Of a stretch of 38,651 bases of DNA, positions 33,701-38,651 are shown piece by piece. The stretch spans positions 1-38,651 of the forward strand of contig NZ_JAUYAF010000071.1 of assembly GCF_030693625.1 (NCBI RefSeq), in the 5' to 3' direction. The notes below the pieces were generated by a model that saw nothing but the letters and a program-made list of their open reading frames with translations, was not told where the DNA came from and did not search any database. The position numbers and the translations under genes were made by a program. The stretch is from Phenylobacterium sp. (GTDB taxonomy: Bacteria; Pseudomonadota; Alphaproteobacteria; Caulobacterales; Caulobacteraceae). Numbering within the stretch: position 1 is the first letter of the stretch; every line of letters starts with the position of its first letter.

Positions 33701-34965
33701 TCCGCCTGGCGCTTGAGGAGGAACAGCGCCGTCAGGCTGATGAGGGCCGCGCCGCTGAGATAGTAGCCGACGGGGACGAGACCGCCGCGGTCGGCCAGGG
33801 CCTGGGCGATCATGGGGGCCAGGCCGCCGCCCAGGATGCCGCCGACATTGAAGGCCACCGACGCGCCGGTGTAGCGGACGCGCGCGGGGAACAGGCCCGG
33901 CAGGAAGGCGCCGAGGGGTCCATAGACCAGGCCCATCATGACCAGGGCCAGGGACAGGAAGCCCCAGATCAGCCAGAGCGAGCCGGACCCCATCATCGGA
34001 GCCAGCAGGAAGCCCCCCGCCACCGTGGCGATGCAGCCGGCCATCAGGACCCGGCGGGGGCTGGTGGCGTCGGCCCAGTAGCCGGCGGCGATGATCCCCG
34101 CGGCCATGAAGCCGATGGCGCCAAGCTGCACCCCCAGGAAGGTCTCTCGGCTGTAGCCCAGCTTGGTCGTGCCATAGCCCAGGGCGAAGGCGGTGGTCAG
34201 GTAGAAGATGGCGAAGCAGCAGACCACGGCGAAGGTGCCGGCCAGGGTCTGCAGCGGATAGTTCTTGAGCAGCTCGCCCAGGGGCGCCTTGGCGGGCGGG
34301 GCCTCCTTCATGGCTTCGGCGAAGGCCGGGGTCTCGGTAAGCTTCAGCCGGACCCAGAGGCCGACGCCCACCAGGACGATGCTGAGCAGGAAGGGAATGC
34401 GCCAGCCCCAGGCCAGGAACTGCTCCGGCGTCAGCAGCACCCCCAGCAGCAGGAAGAGGCCGTTGGCCGCGACGAAGCCGACTGGTGCGCCGAGCTGGGG
34501 GAACATGCCGAAGCGGGCGCGCCAGCCAGGCGGGGCGTTCTCCACGGCCAGCAGGGCCGCCCCGCCCCACTCGCCCCCCAGTCCGAAGCCTTGGCCAAAG
34601 CGCAGCACGCACAGCAGGAAGGGCGCGACCCAGCCGGCCTGGGCGTAGGTGGGCAGGAAGGCGATGGCGAGCGTGGATCCTCCCATCAGCATCAGCGAGG
34701 CGACGAGGGTCGACTTGCGCCCCAGCCGGTCGCCGAAGTGGCCGAACACGGCGGCGCCCAGGGGCCGGGCGAAGAAGGCGAGCGCGAAGGTGGCGTAGGC
34801 GCTCATCAACTGGGCCGAGGGCGAGGCCACCGGGAAGAACAGCTTGCCGAACACCAGGGAGGCGGCGGTGGCGTAGATGTAGAAGTCGTAGAATTCGACC
34901 GCCGTCCCCACCAGGCTGGCGGCCAGGATGCGGCGGTGCGAGGCCGCTGGCTTGGTGTCGGACAT
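33697..34965 (-). CDS. MFS transporter, metabolite:H+ symporter family
   Basis: A 422-residue transporter with about 12 membrane helices. The opening VGTAVEFYDFYIYATAASLV, loop GHFGDRLGRKSTLV, and RFGQGFGLGGEWGGAALLAVE are the signature of the metabolite:H+ symporter (MHS) group, which imports organic acids, osmolytes such as proline/betaine, or aromatic acids. The gene overlaps mutY by 4 bp at its end. The exact substrate cannot be named. Confidence 0.92.
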   Translation of the reverse strand: MSDTKPAASHRRILAASLVGTAVEFYDFYIYATAASLVFGKLFFPVASPSAQLMSAYATFALAFFARPLGAAVFGHFGDRLGRKSTLVASLMLMGGSTLAIAFLPTYAQAGWVAPFLLCVLRFGQGFGLGGEWGGAALLAVENAPPGWRARFGMFPQLGAPVGFVAANGLFLLLGVLLTPEQFLAWGWRIPFLLSIVLVGVGLWVRLKLTETPAFAEAMKEAPPAKAPLGELLKNYPLQTLAGTFAVVCCFAIFYLTTAFALGYGTTKLGYSRETFLGVQLGAIGFMAAGIIAAGYWADATSPRRVLMAGCIATVAGGFLLAPMMGSGSLWLIWGFLSLALVMMGLVYGPLGAFLPGLFPARVRYTGASVAFNVGGILGGGLAPMIAQALADRGGLVPVGYYLSGAALISLTALFLLKRQAE

Positions 34966-35104
34966 GGTTTCGGCCCCCCGATTGTTGGGGCCGGTGATTG
35001 CGACCTGGGGACGGGGGCGTCAAGGCGGGCGGGAAAGGAAGAGGAGAACCACGAACCTCTTCGGACTGGTGACCGACGGGGCTCCGACGCTGTAAGCTGC
35101 GCCC

Positions 35105-35656
35105 ATGCCCAAGCGTCCCCTGCCCACCGCCGCGGAGGCGGCCTTTATCCTGTCGCGGAAGCGGACGCGGCCGCAGCGGCGGCCGCCGCCGGCGGCGGGG
35201 CGTGGCCTGTCCAAGCTGCTCAAGGATCTGGACGCACGGTTCGGCCAGGGGCCTGGCGCCCTGCAGGCGCGCTGGAAGGAGATCGTCGGCGAGCAGATCG
35301 CCAAGCGCACCGAGCCCGTGAAGCTGTCGAAGGTGAAGGCCGGCGAGCCCGCCGCCCTGGAGATCCGGGTGGCCGGGGCCGCCGCGGCTCTGATCCAGCA
35401 CCAGGCGCCGGAAATCGTGGCCCGCGTGAACCTGTTCCTGGGGGCGGGCGCGGTGAACAAGCTGCGGATCGTCCAGGGGCCGCTGCGCAATGTGAACCCC
35501 GAGAGCGTGCGGCCTGCGCGCCGCCCCCTGCCCCCGCTGGACGCTGGAAAAGAGGCCGAGTTGGCCGCCAGCCTGGCCGCCGAGCCCGACGGCCCTCTGA
35601 AAGCCGCATTGCTGAGCTTGGGTCGGGGCGTGCTGCGCGATCGACGCACCCGTTGA
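35105..35656 (+). CDS. DciA-like (DUF721) protein
   Basis: A 183-residue basic protein of the DUF721 family. The core about 40-120 holds WKEIVGEQIAKRTEPVKL and a KH-like fold with PAALEIRVAGAAAALIQHQA. The N-terminus is Arg/Pro-rich and disordered. Related DciA proteins load or stimulate the replicative helicase DnaB in bacteria lacking DnaC, so a link to replication initiation is likely; the alphaproteobacterial members are less studied. The ATG follows a 139 bp gap from the divergent MFS gene. The DsbA-like gene follows after 65 bp. Confidence 0.85.
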   Translation: MPKRPLPTAAEAAFILSRKRTRPQRRPPPAAGRGLSKLLKDLDARFGQGPGALQARWKEIVGEQIAKRTEPVKLSKVKAGEPAALEIRVAGAAAALIQHQAPEIVARVNLFLGAGAVNKLRIVQGPLRNVNPESVRPARRPLPPLDAGKEAELAASLAAEPDGPLKAALLSLGRGVLRDRRTR

Positions 35657-35721
35657 CTTTGCCCCCGGCCTGGGGGGAATCGCGCTTTAATCTTTCATTC
35701 GGAATTCCGTAGAGGGCTCAA

Positions 35722-36339
35722 ATGCCGAACTTCAGCCGTCGCCTCCTCGTCGTCGCCGCCCTGGGCGCCCTCGCCCTCGCCGGCTGTTCCCAGGGCGGGG
35801 CCAAGACCGACGCCGCCGACATGACCCTGGGCGACCCCAAGGCGGCGGTGAAGATCACCGAATATGCCTCGGCCTCGTGCACCCATTGCGCCACGTTCCA
35901 CAACGAGGTCTTCCCGGCTCTGAAGGCGAAATATATCGACACCGGCGAGGTGCACTACACCTTCAAGGAATTTCTGACCCCGCCGGTGGAGGTGGCCGCC
36001 GCCGCCTTCCTGACCGCCCGCTGCGCCGGCAAGGACAAGTATTTCAGCGTCCTCGACGCCGTGTTCAAGGCCCAGAACGAGATGTTCACCACCGGGGACA
36101 TGCGCGGCGTCCTGCTGCGGGTGGCCCAGTCGGCGGGTATGACCGAACCGCAGTTCAACGCCTGCATCACCGACGAGACGGCGCTCAAGGCCTTGAATGA
36201 CCGCGTCGAGAAGGCCTCCCGCGACGAGAAGATCAGCTCGACCCCGACCTTCCTGATCAATGGCGAGAAGCTCAAGGAAGGCGAGGCCTCTCTGGCCGAG
36301 TTCGACGCCGCCATCGCCGCCGCCCAAGCCAAGAAGTAG
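35722..36339 (+). CDS. DsbA-family thioredoxin-like lipoprotein
   Basis: A 205-residue exported thiol-disulfide protein. Residues 1-22 form a lipoprotein signal (ALAGC, Cys22 to be lipidated). The thioredoxin active site is CTHC at 53-56 and the cis-proline is Pro175 (SSTPTFLIN). Additional cysteines lie at 101 and 148. It resembles the DsbA/BdbD-like thioredoxin_4 group that oxidises or isomerises disulfides in the periplasm. It is 18 bp upstream of smc and same-strand, so they probably share transcripts; the functional link is unclear. The secreted 20-cysteine protein at 15091 could be among its clients. Confidence 0.9.
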   Translation: MPNFSRRLLVVAALGALALAGCSQGGAKTDAADMTLGDPKAAVKITEYASASCTHCATFHNEVFPALKAKYIDTGEVHYTFKEFLTPPVEVAAAAFLTARCAGKDKYFSVLDAVFKAQNEMFTTGDMRGVLLRVAQSAGMTEPQFNACITDETALKALNDRVEKASRDEKISSTPTFLINGEKLKEGEASLAEFDAAIAAAQAKK

Positions 36340-36357
36340 GAAGGGCCCCGCACCTCA

Positions 36358-38651
36358 GTGCACTTCCAGCGGCTTCGCCTTTCGGGCTTCAAGTCCTTCG
36401 TCGATGCGACCGAATTCCGCATCGAGCCCGGAGTCACGGGCATCGTCGGACCAAACGGCTGCGGCAAGTCGAACCTGCTGGAAGCCCTGCGCTGGGTGAT
36501 GGGCGCCAATTCCGCCAAGGCCATGCGGGCCGGCGGTATGGACGACGTGATCTTCGCCGGCTCCGGCGGGCGCGCCTCGCGCAACCATGCCGAGGTGACG
36601 CTGACCATCGACAACGCCGACCGCCGCGCGCCCTCGGCCTTCAACGACCATCCGGTGCTGGAGGTGGTGCGCCGCATCGACAAGGGCGAGGGCTCCACCT
36701 ACCGGATCAACGGCCGCGAGGTGCGCGCCCGTGACGTGCAGCTGCTCTTTGCCGATGCGTCCACCGGTTCGAATTCTCCGGCCCTGGTGCGCCAGGGGCA
36801 GATCTCCGAACTGATCGCCGCCAAGCCGCAGAACCGGCGGATGATCCTGGAGGAGGCGGCCGGCGTCTCGGGTCTGCACACCCGCCGCCATGAGGCCGAA
36901 CTGCGGCTGCGGGCGGCGGAGACCAACCTCACCCGGCTGGAGGACGTGGCCAAGGAGCTGGAGAGCGCGCTCAACCGGCTGAGGCGCGAGGCGCGGCAGG
37001 CCGACCGCTACAAGAAGATGTCGGCGGAGATCCGGGCCCTGCAGGGCGCTGTCCTCTACGCCCGCTGGAACGAGGCGCGCGGGGCGGCCGAGCGGCTGCA
37101 GGCCGAGGCCGCCGAGGCGATCCGCGCCGTGGAGGAGACCGCGCGCGAGGCGGCCGCCGCCACGACCCGGGCCGCCGCCGCCGAGGAGCAGATCAAGCCG
37201 CTGCGGGAGGCCGAGACCATCGCCGCCGCCGTGCTGCACCGGTTGGCCATCGACCGGGACCGGCTGGAGCGGGAGGGCGAGGCCCTGGCCGCTGAGGTGG
37301 AGCGCCTGACAGGCGATGTCTCGCGCATCGACGCCGACCGGGCCCGCGAGACCCAGATGGTGGAGGACGCCCAGCTGGCGCTCAGCCGCATGGCTGGTGA
37401 CCTGGAGGCCCTGGAGGCCGCCATCGCCGCCGCGCCCGAGCGGGCGCCGGAGCTGGAGGCCGCGTCCCGCGCGGCCGAGGCCGCCCGCGTGGAGGCCGAC
37501 GCCGCCGTGGAGGCCCTGGCCGCCCAGGCCGCCGCCGAGGAGGCCCGCCGCAGGGCCGGGGCCGCGCGGGTCGAGGAGGCCCAGGGCCGGGTGAACCGCA
37601 CCCGCCGGGCGCTGGAACAGGCGAAACACGAACGCGAGCAGATCGGGCCAGCGGTCAATCCGCAGGCCGCCGAGGCCAAGGCCGAGCTGGAGCGCGCCGA
37701 GGCGACCCTCGCGGCCCTGCGCGCCGCCCTGGAGGCCGCCGAGGACGAACGCACCAAGGCCCAGGAGGCCGAACTCGCCTCCCGCGAAGCCGCCCGCAAG
37801 GCCGATGAACAGCTGGGCCGCCTGACCGCCGAGGCCCGCGCCCTGGCCGGTATCGTGGCCCAGCAGAAGCGCGGCGGGTTCACCCCGGCCCTGGACGAGG
37901 TTTCCCCCGACCGCGGCTATGAGCAGGCCCTGGCCGCGGCCCTGGGCGATGATCTGGACGCGGCGCTGGATCCCAAGGCGCCGGCCTTCTGGGGTGGGCG
38001 TGACGCCCAGACGCCGCAGTGGCCCGAGGGCGCGGCGCCCCTGGGTCCGCTGGTGAAGGCGCCGGGCGCCCTGGCCGCGCGCCTGGCCTATGTGGCCCTG
38101 GTGGCCCGCGCCGACGGCGACCGCCTGCAGGGCGGCCTGCAACCCGGCATGCGGCTGGTGTCCCGGGAAGGCGACCTCTGGCGCTGGGACGGCTTCACCG
38201 CCCGGGCCGACGCCCCCAAGCCCGCCGCCGTGCGCATGGAGCAGAAGACCCGGCTGGCCGAGGTCGAGACCGAGATCGAGACCCTGGAGCCCAGGGCCAA
38301 GGCCGCCCGCGAGGTGCAGGCCGCCGCCAACGCCCGCGTGCGCGCCGCCGAGGAGGCCCTTCGCGAGGCGCGCCGCCAGCCCCAGGCCGCCGAACATAAG
38401 GTGACGGCCGCCCGCGCCGTTCTGGAGAAGCTGGACCGCGAGGCGACGCGCCGCGAGGCCCACGCCCAGTCCTTGGACGACGTCATCCGCCGTTTCGAGG
38501 CTGAGCTGGCCGACGCCGAATCGATCCTGCGGGTGGCGCAGTCGGAATCGGCGGAGGACACCGCCGTCGGTGACCTGGCCGCCAAGCTGGCCGCCGCCCG
38601 CACCGCCGCCGGCCCTGCCCGCGAGGCGGCCGCCGAGGCCCGCAGCGCCAT
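36358..38651 (+). CDS. smc: Chromosome segregation protein SMC (5' part, cut by window edge)
   Basis: Structural maintenance of chromosomes ATPase that compacts and segregates DNA with ScpA/ScpB. About 764 residues are visible from a GTG start 18 bp after the DsbA-like gene. Walker A (GPNGCGKS) is at 31-38, [16 protein letters not shown] at 5-20, and the R-loop/Q-loop region [20 protein letters not shown] follows. From about 165 to 500 comes an Ala/Glu/Arg-rich coiled coil, then a hinge beginning near [19 protein letters not shown] (about 520-540), then the returning coil. The C-terminal Walker B/signature motifs lie outside the window. No in-frame stop or break is seen. Confidence 0.96.
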   Translation, partial: MHFQRLRLSGFKSFVDATEFRIEPGVTGIVGPNGCGKSNLLEALRWVMGANSAKAMRAGGMDDVIFAGSGGRASRNHAEVTLTIDNADRRAPSAFNDHPVLEVVRRIDKGEGSTYRINGREVRARDVQLLFADASTGSNSPALVRQGQISELIAAKPQNRRMILEEAAGVSGLHTRRHEAELRLRAAETNLTRLEDVAKELESALNRLRREARQADRYKKMSAEIRALQGAVLYARWNEARGAAERLQAEAAEAIRAVEETAREAAAATTRAAAAEEQIKPLREAETIAAAVLHRLAIDRDRLEREGEALAAEVERLTGDVSRIDADRARETQMVEDAQLALSRMAGDLEALEAAIAAAPERAPELEAASRAAEAARVEADAAVEALAAQAAAEEARRRAGAARVEEAQGRVNRTRRALEQAKHEREQIGPAVNPQAAEAKAELERAEATLAALRAALEAAEDERTKAQEAELASREAARKADEQLGRLTAEARALAGIVAQQKRGGFTPALDEVSPDRGYEQALAAALGDDLDAALDPKAPAFWGGRDAQTPQWPEGAAPLGPLVKAPGALAARLAYVALVARADGDRLQGGLQPGMRLVSREGDLWRWDGFTARADAPKPAAVRMEQKTRLAEVETEIETLEPRAKAAREVQAAANARVRAAEEALREARRQPQAAEHKVTAARAVLEKLDREATRREAHAQSLDDVIRRFEAELADAESILRVAQSESAEDTAVGDLAAKLAAARTAAGPAREAAAEARSA

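Noticed and set aside
32654..35401. A 915-codon minus-strand frame that looks like a fusion ending in mutY
   Set aside because: The upstream 567 codons run through the real MHS transporter in another frame and have no protein character; mutY starts at 33700 with an ATGA overlap.
36355..38463. A 702-codon open frame on the minus strand opposite smc
   Set aside because: It mirrors the smc codons (Gly/Leu/Gln-rich, no domain) and is a GC-rich antisense artefact; smc is unmistakable on the other strand.

Overview
The window looks like a stretch of core chromosome from a high-GC alphaproteobacterium of the Caulobacterales, most likely Caulobacteraceae (Caulobacter/Phenylobacterium-like). The strongest pointers are a CcrM-type GANTC adenine methyltransferase gene with paired GANTC sites in its leader, a Rieske/cytochrome b pair of alphaproteobacterial type, dense 4-bp ATGA gene overlaps, and a run of genome-maintenance genes ending in smc. 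The genus is inference. I see no tRNA, rRNA, CRISPR array, phage or insertion sequence.

Layout. 1-1387 (minus): 5' part of the cytochrome bc1 operon (Rieske protein, then cytochrome b cut by the window edge). 1589-2922 (plus): trmL and hemF, overlapping by 4 bp. 2942-3670 (minus): periplasmic dihaem cytochrome c. 3716-7151 (minus): a tightly coupled five-gene operon, DUF1285 - CoA-pyrophosphatase NUDIX - small membrane protein - cca - glutamine amidotransferase with a TTG start. 7200-12161: three GNAT acetyltransferases, an MFS exporter, a SDR dehydrogenase followed by a clear intrinsic terminator, a small helical unknown and a TfoX-N protein. 12151-14748 (minus): operon of enoyl-CoA hydratase/isomerase and two SDRs. 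14749-15090: non-coding, with one short inverted repeat. 15091-16416 (plus): an unfamiliar secreted protein made of five four-cysteine repeats, closed by an intrinsic terminator. 16478-19796 (minus): feruloyl-CoA-synthase-like ligase plus a ThDP-dependent decarboxylase/acetolactate-synthase-like enzyme. 19843-21411 (minus): YCII protein and ECF42-type sigma factor. 21503-23695 (minus): DUF898 membrane protein and M48 metalloprotease. 23772-26077 (minus): GT9 glycosyltransferase and a dihydroorotase-like amidohydrolase. 26138-26944: YgfZ. 26941-27798 (minus): haloacetate-dehalogenase-like hydrolase. 27851-31353 (plus): tag, rnhB, DUF2332, ccrM. 31421-34965: two MFS transporters around mutY. 35105-38651 (plus): DciA-like protein, DsbA-like lipoprotein, 5' part of smc.

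How it fits together. Most of the window is housekeeping: respiration (Rieske/cyt b), haem synthesis (hemF), tRNA maturation (trmL, cca), nucleotide clean-up (NUDIX), Fe-S assembly (YgfZ), and a cluster for DNA integrity (tag, rnhB, ccrM, mutY, dciA-like, smc). Accessory metabolism appears as two CoA-linked blocks (ECH/SDR/SDR and ligase/ThDP enzyme), suggesting aromatic or fatty-acid-like substrates. The items most worth a second look are the five-repeat cysteine protein, the ccrM leader, the ligase/ThDP pair and the dehalogenase-like hydrolase with its full catalytic set.
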